Below, one piece after another: positions 26,005 through 34,593 of a stretch of DNA of 38,086 nucleotides. Each line of letters opens with the position of its first letter. The stretch's first letter is position 1. The notes under the pieces were generated by a model. It was given only the letters and a program-made list of their open reading frames with translations. It searched no databases and was not told the DNA's origin. Made by a program: the position numbers and the translations under genes. The stretch spans positions 1 through 38,086 of the forward strand of contig JAUNBF010000037.1 of NCBI GenBank assembly GCA_030527185.1, in the 5' to 3' direction. Source of the DNA: Planctomycetia bacterium. GTDB taxonomy: Bacteria; Planctomycetota; Planctomycetia; Pirellulales; Thermoguttaceae.

Positions 26005-26973
26005 TTACGATTTCTCTATCGGGAGAGTCTCTTTTTCCTTTTCCTCTTTCTTTTCAGAAACAGGAATTCGCAGGATGAACGTGGTTCCGACACGATGGGT
26101 ATTATTGACGACACGAATCTCTCCGTGGAGTTGCTGCACGCACATTTTCACGATATAGAGTCCCAGACCGGTTCCTTTCTGGCTCCGTTCGAGTTCACGT
26201 CCGATTCGATAAAAGCGGTGGAACACTTTTTTTTGCAAATTTCTTGGAATGCCGGGGCCATTGTCCACGACGCGAGCGGCTATCTGACCATTTCGGGTCT
26301 GCCGCACGGAAACGTGAATCAGAGGTTCCTCCCCCGAATATTTCAAAGCATTGTCGATCAAATTTCGGAAAATAATCTCCAAAAGAATCCGACTGGTGGT
26401 GATCGGTTCTTCTTCGGAAATTTTCAACTGGACGCAAGAGAGCGGTTTTTGGTGCCGGGAAGTCATTTCCCGGGTAATTTCCTGGAGCAGTTCACTCATC
26501 CAAAACGTTTCAGGACTTCCGGCAATTTTCTGTCCCGCCCCCAACTGGCCAGCGCGAACCACCTGCGTGATGAGGCGATCCAGACGTTCCACATCCTCCA
26601 TCATGTGCGTGAGAAACGCTTTTTCCTCGTGTATCGAAAGACCGTAGCGGGAGATGGTCTGCAAATAGAGTTTCAGAGACGCAATCGGCGTTTTCAATTC
26701 ATGCGTCATGCTGTCCATAAAACTCGATTGCAGCACATTGAGATTCAGGACTTTGATGGAGGTCACCAGATAGATAATCACTCCGGTCAACAACAACGTG
26801 AGAAACAGAGACCCCAATGGCAAAAAAGTCCAGAAAACGGTGGAATCTTCCGGCTGATTCCAGACCGCTCGCAGCGTCACGAAAATCCAGGCGAAAATCA
26901 AGAGCAGAAGGAGGATGATCATCAGCACGGTCAAAACGATCAGGAATATCAACGTTCTGCGAGTGGAAAACAT
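26005..26973 (-). CDS. Sensor histidine kinase with two membrane helices and almost no external domain
   Basis: 322 residues. Two membrane helices (about 8-33 and 49-71) are joined by a loop of only about 15 residues, so the signal is probably sensed in or near the membrane or by a partner protein. The dimerisation/phosphoacceptor box is SFMDSMTHELKTPI with H91. The ATPase domain has NLIDNALKYS (N box), VVDNGPGIP (G1) and GTGLGLYIVK (G2). It should phosphorylate the response regulator encoded just downstream. ATG 26973 follows GAAGG, about 8 bases away. The C-terminal end is rich in Lys and Glu. No HAMP domain is seen. Confidence 0.92.
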   Translation of the reverse strand: MFSTRRTLIFLIVLTVLMIILLLLLIFAWIFVTLRAVWNQPEDSTVFWTFLPLGSLFLTLLLTGVIIYLVTSIKVLNLNVLQSSFMDSMTHELKTPIASLKLYLQTISRYGLSIHEEKAFLTHMMEDVERLDRLITQVVRAGQLGAGQKIAGSPETFWMSELLQEITREMTSRHQKPLSCVQLKISEEEPITTSRILLEIIFRNLIDNALKYSGEEPLIHVSVRQTRNGQIAARVVDNGPGIPRNLQKKVFHRFYRIGRELERSQKGTGLGLYIVKMCVQQLHGEIRVVNNTHRVGTTFILRIPVSEKKEEKEKETLPIEKS

Positions 26974-27010
26974 GGTAACAACCTTCGGAAAATTTTTTCA
27001 CCTTTCTTCT

Positions 27011-27019
27011 ATTATACCA
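27011..27019 (-). promoter_or_regulatory. Extended -10 promoter of the kinase/regulator operon
   Basis: Minus strand TGGTATAAT: a consensus -10 TATAAT (27011-27016) with the TGn extension. The -35 region (TTTCCC, spacer 16) is weak, as is usual with extended -10 promoters. Confidence 0.5.
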
Positions 27020-27118
27020 GACTTTGCCATCAGGGAAACCCCACTCTTGACAAATTGTTAAAAAAGTATACAACCGTAGTAGAACATTTTTTCCGAACCC
27101 GTGAAAAAGGAGGCACTT

Positions 27119-28417
27119 ATGGTACCTTCCGCCCATATTCGCCAACGGCATATTGCTCGCCAAAAAATGTTTTCTTCCACCCTTTGCTGGGCGTTTGGGA
27201 ACGCGTTTCTGACCGCCAGCGTCGTCTACCAGATGGTTCGGATGATGGAAATTTCTTCCGGTATCGGGGTGAGCCTGATTTTTCTCACCCCCTGGTTGGC
27301 GGGGATTTTTCGTTGGTTCACGCCGGTTTGGATACAACTTTTCCAGAGCAAAAAACGTTTCATTCTCCGTGCGGGGATTCTGGAGATTCTCTTTTGGTAC
27401 GCACTGCTTCTTTTTTCGCTGCCGCATTGTTTTCCCCCTCTTTTGGCCTATTCTGGACTCCTTTTCTTTTGGCTGGGAGCTTGTTTGATGGAGCATTGCT
27501 CCTTTGTGGCGTTGTTGAGTTGGCAAGGCTCGCTTTTTCCTGAAAAGACCCGTGGAAGATTTTTCGGAATTCTGGAAAAGTGGAAGTTGGGCGGAGAAAT
27601 TGCGGGGTTGGCAACGACGCTGATCTTTACCTGGCTTTGGCGGAATGGGTTTTGGGGAGGAATGATTCTCAAAGAGTACTGGATCGGTTTTCCGATGGTT
27701 ATTTCAGGAACGTTCTTTTTATGGCGACGACTTCTGATTCTCCAAACGATTCCCGAAAAGGAGACTTTTTCCACCCCAATTTTTTCTCTGCCGCGGCAAT
27801 GGTCGCGTCTGAAAAAGCCATTTCAGGATCAGCATTTCCGTCCCATGCTGCTGTACGGTGCCCTTTTTTCCTTCATCACGCAACTGGATCAGGTGGCTCA
27901 GGTAACGCTCCCCTATTTTCTGGTCGGCTGGGGCTTTCTGCTGACGCAGGGAAATCGCTTTTTTGTGAAAACCGGCCAATTCCTGTTGGGAGGACGATGT
28001 GGAAAGTGGCTCGATCGCTGGGCTGCGCCACGGGTCATTCTCTTTTCGCAGTATGCTACCGCGGTGGCTCCGCTTTTTTACGTCCTGGCTCTGGAAAGAG
28101 GTTGGGGCTGGTTGTTGGCAGGGCAGGTTTTCTGGATTTTTTACGTCGGATTGAATATCGGATTGCCGCAAATCCAACTCCAGATGGCCGATTCCAACGA
28201 TTCCTCTCCCTGGCCTGCCGCGTATGGGTTTGTCTGCGGAATTTTCGGTTGTTTGGGAATGCTTTCAGGAGGTTTTCTTTGGGATTGTTTTGGAAAATCC
28301 ACTCCCCAGACCTACTACGAAACCATCTTCACCTTCTCCGCCTACGCCCGACTCCTCGCCACACTGCCACTTTGCTGGCTTTTTTGGAAATGGAAAAAAA
28401 GTTCCCGGTGGCCTTAA
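27119..28417 (+). CDS. MFS-type membrane transporter
   Basis: 432 residues, very hydrophobic, with about 10-12 predicted membrane helices (for instance LLLFSLPHCFPPLLAYSGLL and PYFLVGWGFLL). The overall pattern, two halves with a basic cytoplasmic stretch in the middle (QWSRLKKPFQDQHFRPM) and the ...GLNIGLPQIQLQMADSND... segment near the end, fits a major facilitator superfamily or related transporter. The substrate is unknown and no motif A (GxxxDRxGRR) is clear; EKTRGRFFGILEKWKLGGE could be its counterpart. ATG 27119 is set by AAGGAGG 5 bases upstream; an in-frame GTG at 27101 has none. No terminator is seen before the following promoter. Confidence 0.75.
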   Translation: MVPSAHIRQRHIARQKMFSSTLCWAFGNAFLTASVVYQMVRMMEISSGIGVSLIFLTPWLAGIFRWFTPVWIQLFQSKKRFILRAGILEILFWYALLLFSLPHCFPPLLAYSGLLFFWLGACLMEHCSFVALLSWQGSLFPEKTRGRFFGILEKWKLGGEIAGLATTLIFTWLWRNGFWGGMILKEYWIGFPMVISGTFFLWRRLLILQTIPEKETFSTPIFSLPRQWSRLKKPFQDQHFRPMLLYGALFSFITQLDQVAQVTLPYFLVGWGFLLTQGNRFFVKTGQFLLGGRCGKWLDRWAAPRVILFSQYATAVAPLFYVLALERGWGWLLAGQVFWIFYVGLNIGLPQIQLQMADSNDSSPWPAAYGFVCGIFGCLGMLSGGFLWDCFGKSTPQTYYETIFTFSAYARLLATLPLCWLFWKWKKSSRWP

Positions 28418-28501
28418 AATAACGGTGTCGCAGGCCATGTGGGAGGGAACAAATGTCCCGGTAATAACGACGTTTTGGCGAATTTTCAAGGTTTCATCGC
28501 G

Positions 28502-28529
28502 TTGACAAAAAAAGATTGCCCGATATAAT
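28502..28529 (+). promoter_or_regulatory. Consensus promoter of the methyltransferase gene
   Basis: Perfect -35 TTGACA (28502-28507), a 16-base spacer and perfect -10 TATAAT (28524-28529). The leader is about 107 bases and contains an AAGAGC/GCTCTT hairpin (from about 28576), which could be regulatory. Confidence 0.8.
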
Positions 28530-28642
28530 GGAGACGATATGCAATTTTCCAATTTCCCGGTTCTTCCTTTATAAGAGCGGCATTCTGTGGCTCTTGCCTG
28601 AGTCTGGAAAGGAATTTCAATCCCCCCATAAAGAGGCCTTTC

Positions 28643-29578
28643 ATGAGTCAATTAAGCAGTTTTTTACGGAACCTTCATCTTTACAGCACGCTCCCCAAAA
28701 GTCGAAATTTTTGCCCTTACTGTTCCAGTAATACCCCCATGCTCCCCTACGAACATCCGCTTACAGGCAATCGAAAATTTTATGGCCAGTGTTCCCGGTG
28801 CCAATGCCGATGGCGGACTCGTTTTCTCTATTTCCTGATTCAAATGGAAATTTTAAGCCGTCGGGATGAAATTTCCGTCCTCCATACCGCGCCGGAATAT
28901 GCGGTATGGAAGTTGTTGTCTCAACAGAAAAATATCCACTACACCGCCATCGACATCAATCCCAAAATCTATCCGCCGGAAACCGCGTGCCAGTATCAGG
29001 ATTTAATGAACCTTTCCCTGAAAAAACATCACTACGATTTTCTGATCAGCAGTCATGTTCTGGAACATGTGGAGGATGATTTTCAAGTTTTACGACAGTG
29101 GCGACGGGTGCTGAAAGAGGATGGTACCGTTTTGCTTTGTTTGCCTGTCAGCAGGCGGGAAAAGACGGTGGATGAGAGGGATTTGAAAAAGTCGGTGCCC
29201 CTGTCGGAAGCGGAACGTCTCCAGCTTTTCGGACAGGAGGATCACCTTCGTTTGTACGGTCAGGACGTGGTACAACGACTGGAAATGGGAGGTTTTTCGG
29301 TTCGCCAGATCGTTCCTGAAAAAATGTTTCCCCGGCAGGTGCTACTGCAAATGGGAGACATGGGGTTGGTCCCTGATAATAATCCACTACAATTGGATAC
29401 CAACTGCTTTTTTATCCTTACCCCTCGCAGGAATTCGGACTGGTACCCAACCCCCCATTACATCAATCGTCTTCCTGGACAGGTTCATCCCCATTTCGGG
29501 TGGCGAGCGATTTCAAAATCTCCAGTTCCGTCCTCGTGGAGTAAGAGCCGACACTTCCATCTCCACGCACGAAGTTGA
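28643..29578 (+). CDS. Zinc-ribbon SAM-dependent methyltransferase
   Basis: 311 residues. An N-terminal zinc ribbon (C24-x2-C27 and C50-x2-C53) is followed by a class I methyltransferase fold: VLHTAPEYAVWKLL in the place of motif I, then TAIDINPK, YDFLISSHVLEHVEDD and VLKEDGTVLLCLPV. Methyltransferases with the LH-APE opening are often found in surface-glycan gene sets; the true substrate is unknown. ATG 28643 follows AGAGG, 7 bases away. The recognisable fold ends near residue 270 (CFFILTPRRNSDW). The last 38 codons run antisense through the 3' end of the DUF1559 gene, so the natural stop may have been lost. It is transcribed from its own strong promoter. Confidence 0.75.
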   Translation: MSQLSSFLRNLHLYSTLPKSRNFCPYCSSNTPMLPYEHPLTGNRKFYGQCSRCQCRWRTRFLYFLIQMEILSRRDEISVLHTAPEYAVWKLLSQQKNIHYTAIDINPKIYPPETACQYQDLMNLSLKKHHYDFLISSHVLEHVEDDFQVLRQWRRVLKEDGTVLLCLPVSRREKTVDERDLKKSVPLSEAERLQLFGQEDHLRLYGQDVVQRLEMGGFSVRQIVPEKMFPRQVLLQMGDMGLVPDNNPLQLDTNCFFILTPRRNSDWYPTPHYINRLPGQVHPHFGWRAISKSPVPSSWSKSRHFHLHARS

Positions 29579-30458
29579 CCACGCCGGAATGGTCGCTGCC
29601 AAAGGGAAGGTGATTGAAACCGACATCCGGGCGGGAAACTTCCGCGTTGAGTTCGTGAACGATCGCCTTTTCCGCATACGTTCCACGACCAGAATCCGCC
29701 CCAAAAGGCCACGCTCGGACATTGCCCGGCCAGTCGGAATAAAGTTTCCCCGGCTGGTCTTTTTGAACAAATTCGCCAATTGCCAGCGTATTGCTCAATC
29801 CATCCTTGCACGACCCAATCTTCACCTGAACGGCATAACCAAACAGACCGGTTTTGGGAATCGCACCGTTCGAGGAGTCGCGGCTGTCCCAAACAGAGGT
29901 TTTGGAGCCGAAGGGATTCGTGGTATTGGAAGAGTCGCCGGAATAAATCAAATTTCCCGCAGAATCTCGCGTCGGAACTTCCGCCCCGGAAACGCAATTG
30001 TACGTCACCAGATAACCGTATCGAAACGCCGCCACGGACTCTTCCGCACACGGTTCTCCACTGTAGGATGGACACAAATACGTGTCAATCCGCTGTTCTA
30101 CAACAGGCACATCCCGATTCGGACCTTCGATAACCTTGATTCCCGCGTCAAAATCGATCATTTCGTAAACCGTCGTCTGTTCCAGATAGGGAAGAATCAA
30201 GGCAAAAAAGCCATAGTTATGGCTCCCTTTTTCTTTGCCACCGACTTCCCGGTCGTAAACTCCGAAAGGAAGGCGACCGTTATCCGAAGAAACGGAATTA
30301 TGAATGGCCAACCCCATTTGCCGGAGGTTGTTGCTGCATTGAATGCGTCTGGCAGCCTCACGTGCCTGTTGGACGGCAGGGAGCAGTAGCCCGACCAGCA
30401 TTCCGATAATCGCAATAACGACCAGCAATTCCACCAGTGTAAAGCCTTTTGGTTTCAT
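29463..30458 (-). CDS. DUF1559 pilin-like surface protein, second copy
   Basis: 331 residues. Same family as the gene at 15509-16513: N-terminal [20 protein letters not shown] and [14 protein letters not shown], with a C-terminal H-x9-DG-like motif (GSDHSGVVNFVRGDGS). The body includes the usual YLCPSYSGEP cysteine region. ATG 30458 (MKPKGFTL) is preferred to 30464 because GGGG lies 6 bases before it. The gene starts 32 bases after the phosphodiesterase stop, in an operon headed by the large PEP-CTERM gene. Its 3' end (about 116 bases) overlaps the convergent methyltransferase tail. Confidence 0.88.
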   Translation of the reverse strand: MKPKGFTLVELLVVIAIIGMLVGLLLPAVQQAREAARRIQCSNNLRQMGLAIHNSVSSDNGRLPFGVYDREVGGKEKGSHNYGFFALILPYLEQTTVYEMIDFDAGIKVIEGPNRDVPVVEQRIDTYLCPSYSGEPCAEESVAAFRYGYLVTYNCVSGAEVPTRDSAGNLIYSGDSSNTTNPFGSKTSVWDSRDSSNGAIPKTGLFGYAVQVKIGSCKDGLSNTLAIGEFVQKDQPGKLYSDWPGNVRAWPFGADSGRGTYAEKAIVHELNAEVSRPDVGFNHLPFGSDHSGVVNFVRGDGSVGSYSTRTELEILKSLATRNGDEPVQEDD

Positions 30459-30490
30459 GATCATCCCCGCTTTCTTCCGTTTCCAAAAAT

Positions 30491-31393
30491 TTATCGATCT
30501 CCTTCAAACGCGGACGTAACAGGCTGTCCACGCCAGACTTGCGGCCGATTCAGACCCAACACCCACGCAATCGTCGCGGCGGTATCGTAATTCACCACCA
30601 CATCCTGAATTTCTCCCTTTTTCACACCCGCGCCATAAAGGACAAACGGCGTTTCCATGTGCGAAAGCAAATCTTTTCCATGCCCCTTTTCTGTGCCACC
30701 ATGATCCGAGACGAAGACAACCAGCGTATCCCTCATCCAGTCTTTTTCTTCCAAATACTTCAAAATTTCGCCCAGGTGTCGATCGAGTTGCTGAACCGTT
30801 TTATGATACGCTTCCGAACCCCACCCCTCGCCATGGCCGATAATATCCGGCTCGGAGTAGTAAATAAACGACAACGCGGGACGATGTTCCAAAAAATCGA
30901 GCAACTGTTGGGTGGAGACATCGTACTGATGGTCGATAAACTTTTGGTACGTCACTTTGTCCGAATCGATAAATTTTTCGCACGCTTTCCAGGTGTAAAC
31001 CGCGGCGGTTTTCGCTTCCGGCAACTGGCTGTGGACGACGTAGAAAATATCGGGAAAACGGCCTCGTTCGGTCAAAACGCGGGAGGGAATATCGGGCGTC
31101 TCACTTCCCCACGTCCGATAACCGTGCAGTTCGGAACCCGCTCCCATCAGGATGGTACACCAGTTAATCGCACTGACGGAAGGCAACACGCACCTTGTTT
31201 TCAGCGTCCACGCCCCATTTTCCTTCATCCGTTTCAGATTCGGCACCTCATTCCAATCGACATAGGCGGAGCCGTAACCATCCCAGCCGATGAGAATCAC
31301 CTGCTTCACACCGACGGGAGACTGGACAGGCACTTCTGCCCAAGCCGCCGCAACGATTCCCCACGCCATCAAACATCCCAGTAAACGTGCCAT
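30491..31393 (-). CDS. Secreted type I phosphodiesterase/nucleotide pyrophosphatase (alkaline phosphatase superfamily)
   Basis: 300 residues. Signal peptide about 1-20 (LLGCLMAWGIVAAAWAE). The fold has the metal site of this superfamily: KQVILIGWDGYGS (D38), a nucleophile loop LPSVSAINWCT (S72/S74 in the place of the usual Thr), SFIYYSEPDIIGHGEGWGS, FVSDHGGTEKGHGKD and a C-terminal His region. Such enzymes cleave phosphodiester or pyrophosphate bonds outside the cell, often of nucleotides or lipids. ATG 31393 is preceded by TAAG, one base after the stop of the large surface-protein gene; AAGGA lies about 9-10 bases upstream, so it is coupled to that gene. Any switch in the surface protein could therefore be polar on it. 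Confidence 0.8.
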   Translation of the reverse strand: MARLLGCLMAWGIVAAAWAEVPVQSPVGVKQVILIGWDGYGSAYVDWNEVPNLKRMKENGAWTLKTRCVLPSVSAINWCTILMGAGSELHGYRTWGSETPDIPSRVLTERGRFPDIFYVVHSQLPEAKTAAVYTWKACEKFIDSDKVTYQKFIDHQYDVSTQQLLDFLEHRPALSFIYYSEPDIIGHGEGWGSEAYHKTVQQLDRHLGEILKYLEEKDWMRDTLVVFVSDHGGTEKGHGKDLLSHMETPFVLYGAGVKKGEIQDVVVNYDTAATIAWVLGLNRPQVWRGQPVTSAFEGDR

Positions 31394-31394
31394 C

Positions 31395-34300
31395 TTAAAT
31401 TTTCCTTCTTTTTTCGCGAATGAGCCAAAGTGTGCCGAGCAACAACAAAACGCACGTCCCCGGTTCAGGAACGCCCTCCTGTCCGGTAAGCGTCGCCGAC
31501 TCCAGCCACACACTGGAGCCATAGCCCGTAAAATCGAACGCGAAATACGTTTCGCCAACCGCATTCAAAATATTGGAGACGAGAATCGCATTTTCCGACT
31601 CCTCATCCACTTCCGCCTGCAAAAGGTCAAGCGTCACATCAGCATTCTCACCCAGATAATCACTTCCGTTGAGCCATTCCACAAAATTGTCGATTTCACC
31701 TGGAAGCAGACCGCTCAAAACCAGTCTTGCCGAAATTGTGGAGGGGTCGGCTCCTGAAGTGTCTTTCAGGAAAATCCAACCCTGATTCAACGGGCTGTTA
31801 ACCAATTCCAAATCAGGATTCAGCGTCGCGGTCAACGTATTATCCGCAGAATTCAACTGCCACAATCCGAAGTTCTCTGTCGGAACGCCGGAAAGACTGG
31901 TCGCCCCGGAAATCAGCGTATAGGTATTGCTATCCATCGCCACCATGCCGCCTGCCAGGCCGACGTTTACCTTATTATTCAGCGAAACCGCTCCCGTCGC
32001 CGCGATACTGGACAACCCGGTATTATCCGCCAGGAAGTTCAGGCTGGAAACGTTTCCTGCCGTGCTGTTGATGGTAATGGTACGGGTCTTGATCGTATTT
32101 TCACCACCGATCACCTGCATGACACCTGTAGAAGTGTTCGTATTTCCCAGAGTGAGCGTTCGACCTGTATTGTTAAATGTTGAGCCATTGCCGATATTCA
32201 ATTCTCCATAAGCTCCTGACGCTACACCCAAAGTAGCGACCCCGTCGGTTTTCCTGCCAGTCAATGTTCCGTTGTCCAGATTGACAATTCCCGTCGAGTT
32301 CGTGGCTTGACCGATATATATCTGATTGGCAACCGAAAGGGAACTTCCGTCCTGAATTTGAAGTGTACCGGTAAGAGGTGTAGAAAAAGAATTGGTCTCC
32401 ACAACATTCAGACCTCCGTCAAATGTCAGCGAACTCCCATTTTGGAGAATCACTTCGGCATCGGCAAAATAACCTACGGTAAATGTGCCAGGCGCCGTGA
32501 CTGTGGAATGATCAAATACCGCACGTCCCTTTCCTTTTCCAGGAGTGTCGCGGGAATCGCCAACAATAAGGTGGTTCCCTAAATTTAATTGGGAATCCGT
32601 CACCAAAAGTTCGCCATCACCATACCATCCAACCTGAAGCCGGCCTTTGGTCGTCAAATTGGCTCCACCGGAAATCACCACGCGATCCACGAGGGAATCG
32701 AAGCTGCTCCCCTCGCCACCAATCTGAAAGGAACGCTCTCCTTTTGTCGCTTCCAATTTTGTTCCTGTACCGGTTATGTAAAGCGAATGGCCGAAAACCT
32801 GTACAATTTCCGAGTCGGTAAACGTTCCGCCAGTCATTCGGGCAGGATGAAGATGGGAGGCTCCGGCACTTTCTGCCCACGTATTGTAGGAAATAGCTCC
32901 TGGTGTAGCGTCACGGTAATCGAAATCCCCACCATCAGACAGGGTGACGCCAGCCACCTGCACACCCGAAGCAACGGTACTGAAATCCCAGGCTGTATAT
33001 CCTCTTCCCGCGTAGTTTGTCAGGACTTCGTACTGGATGGCATTGCCGTTGAGCGTGAAATGGGTTTTTCCATAGTTCACCCCTTCAACTTGCCCTGCAT
33101 TCATCGCGGCGACGAGCGTCTGGTAACTCGTTGCGTCCCCTCCCGAAAGAGCCAACGTCACCTGTTGCAAAACCTGCGACCCACCGTCGAGCGTTTTCCA
33201 GCCCGTGGAAGCTGGGGTGGATTGAAATTCTTCGCCTGCCAGTCTTGCCACGACCGACTTTCCCTCAACCGCCAGGGTGAAAGCACCGGAAGTGGCATTG
33301 ACATTGGAAATCGCGCTGTCGGCACCCACCGTTACCAGGGTGAATTCCTTGTCATAAAGGACACCAGCATACTGTGCCAATCCGACACGAAGTTGGTTAT
33401 TGAAATTCGCGTGCCCCGTTTCACCACTATGAGTACCCGATACGGTAAGTTTACTGAACCCACCGGAAGTATCCGCCAGGAAGTTGACATGGCCGTATGC
33501 CCCCTCCGAGCCTCGCACGTAAAAACCACCCGTGGAGAGAGTATTTCCATCCCCAACGATGTTGAGGATACCTTTTCCCGTAGGAAGACCCGTCCAGTGA
33601 CCACCCAAAGTAAGCACTTTACCTGTCGAGAAAGTGGAACCAACCATATTCATCGTCGCTTGTCCGCCAGAACCCATCCCCAAATAAGTTCGATCACCAT
33701 CCAGTCCGCTGCTGCCTGTATGGGCAAACGTACTATTTTCCAGGTTGAACGTGGATGTGCTCGCCCCTTCGCCAACATTGAAAAGGCCAGCAACACTCAG
33801 AGAACTGTTCCGTAGCGTCACGGAAGAAGTGTACTTATTGTTGGTATTTCCTTCATTTATTCTAAAATAATCCGTGACGGTCATATCGGAGTTGGTCATC
33901 TCCAATTCCCCATTGGCGTAATAACCGACGACAAGTTGGACAACGGCATTTCCTTTGGAATCTTCAAAAACCACTTTGCCGTTTCCATTTCCATGAGAAT
34001 CACGGGAGTCACCGACAATGAGACGTCCGTCATTTCCGCGATTGGTTATTTTACTTCCTGCTCCCACATAAAGATAGCCGTCGCCCAACCAGCCCACCTG
34101 AATACGAGCGTCCGTCACAATTGATGCTCCCCCCGTAACGGAAAGCGAATCATACGTTCCACTCGACGAACTCCCCGTTGTACCTATCCGAAGTCCATTG
34201 GCTCCCCCGCTCAAGGTAACGGTTGTGTTCGTTCCCCGAATGATGGCGCTATGTCTGAATATTTCCGTGACCGCACTGAAGGTGTAAGTCCCTTCCATGA

Positions 34301-34475
34301 CCGCGGGATTGGCATGGGAAAGGCCCGTTTGAGAAGTTGCCCAACTGGTATAATTTGTCGTGGTTGTCGGAACCACGATTTCCGCAGAGACCAGAGTTGG
34401 CATACAAAAAAAGAGCATCCAGAGAAAAAGATTTTTTATTGGCTGAACAAAACCTTGTCTATTCCCCCCCCCCAT
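31395..34475 (-). CDS. Large duplicated PEP-CTERM surface protein with G-run at its start
   Basis: 1026 residues as read from the ATG inside the G-run (MGGGNRQGF). Signal-like helix about 16-32 (LFLWMLFFCMPTLVSAE). The body is two copies of one long beta-helix-like module of about 485 residues (about 38-522 and 523-1005): NYTSWATSQTGLSHANPAVM is matched by YNTWAESAGASHLHPARM, VGWLGDGYLYV by VGWYGDGELLV and LIVGDSRDSHGNGNGK by LIVGDSRDTPGKGKGR. The end is a PEP-CTERM tail (VPEPGTC, helix LLLLGTLWL, REKRRKI). The strong ribosome site at 34518-34524 serves ATG 34510, which is out of frame with this gene unless the G-run holds 11 or 8 residues. See findings. Confidence 0.8.
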   Translation of the reverse strand: MGGGNRQGFVQPIKNLFLWMLFFCMPTLVSAEIVVPTTTTNYTSWATSQTGLSHANPAVMEGTYTFSAVTEIFRHSAIIRGTNTTVTLSGGANGLRIGTTGSSSSGTYDSLSVTGGASIVTDARIQVGWLGDGYLYVGAGSKITNRGNDGRLIVGDSRDSHGNGNGKVVFEDSKGNAVVQLVVGYYANGELEMTNSDMTVTDYFRINEGNTNNKYTSSVTLRNSSLSVAGLFNVGEGASTSTFNLENSTFAHTGSSGLDGDRTYLGMGSGGQATMNMVGSTFSTGKVLTLGGHWTGLPTGKGILNIVGDGNTLSTGGFYVRGSEGAYGHVNFLADTSGGFSKLTVSGTHSGETGHANFNNQLRVGLAQYAGVLYDKEFTLVTVGADSAISNVNATSGAFTLAVEGKSVVARLAGEEFQSTPASTGWKTLDGGSQVLQQVTLALSGGDATSYQTLVAAMNAGQVEGVNYGKTHFTLNGNAIQYEVLTNYAGRGYTAWDFSTVASGVQVAGVTLSDGGDFDYRDATPGAISYNTWAESAGASHLHPARMTGGTFTDSEIVQVFGHSLYITGTGTKLEATKGERSFQIGGEGSSFDSLVDRVVISGGANLTTKGRLQVGWYGDGELLVTDSQLNLGNHLIVGDSRDTPGKGKGRAVFDHSTVTAPGTFTVGYFADAEVILQNGSSLTFDGGLNVVETNSFSTPLTGTLQIQDGSSLSVANQIYIGQATNSTGIVNLDNGTLTGRKTDGVATLGVASGAYGELNIGNGSTFNNTGRTLTLGNTNTSTGVMQVIGGENTIKTRTITINSTAGNVSSLNFLADNTGLSSIAATGAVSLNNKVNVGLAGGMVAMDSNTYTLISGATSLSGVPTENFGLWQLNSADNTLTATLNPDLELVNSPLNQGWIFLKDTSGADPSTISARLVLSGLLPGEIDNFVEWLNGSDYLGENADVTLDLLQAEVDEESENAILVSNILNAVGETYFAFDFTGYGSSVWLESATLTGQEGVPEPGTCVLLLLGTLWLIREKRRKI
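34464..34473 (-). repeat. Homopolymer run of ten G (minus strand) at the start of the surface-protein gene
   Basis: Ten C on the plus strand, ten G in the mRNA. The first G belongs to the ATG at 34475. Such runs slip during replication and switch frames. This is the longest such run seen near a start codon in the window. Confidence 0.9.
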
Positions 34476-34507
34476 GCTATTTTAACATCGGGCATACAAA
34501 CAACAAA

Positions 34508-34524
34508 CATCGCTCTTCTCCTTT
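34508..34524 (-). promoter_or_regulatory. Strong Shine-Dalgarno site and alternative start of the surface-protein gene
   Basis: AAAGGAG (34518-34524) lies 7 bases before ATG 34510. From there the frame reads MFVVCMPDVKIAWGGG and, with ten G, hits a stop after 24 residues. With one more G it joins the surface-protein frame. No ribosome site precedes ATG 34475. Confidence 0.75.
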
Positions 34525-34593
34525 GGAATTATTTTCAAAATTTTGTCCACATTTCCGGGGAAGGCAACACCCTCCCCAGATTCACTGTCCTAC

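Noticed and set aside
27047..27072. TTGACA and TATACA as promoter of the MFS gene.
   Set aside because: The spacer is only 14 bases; the true promoter could not be fixed.
25939..27543. A 534-codon open frame on the plus strand opposite the kinase and running into the MFS gene.
   Set aside because: It is antisense to clear histidine-kinase motifs and lacks a start site.
28539..28574. An 11-codon frame (MQFSNFPVLPL) right after the methyltransferase promoter.
   Set aside because: Too short to distinguish from chance, with no ribosome site and no attenuator hairpin with a U-run.
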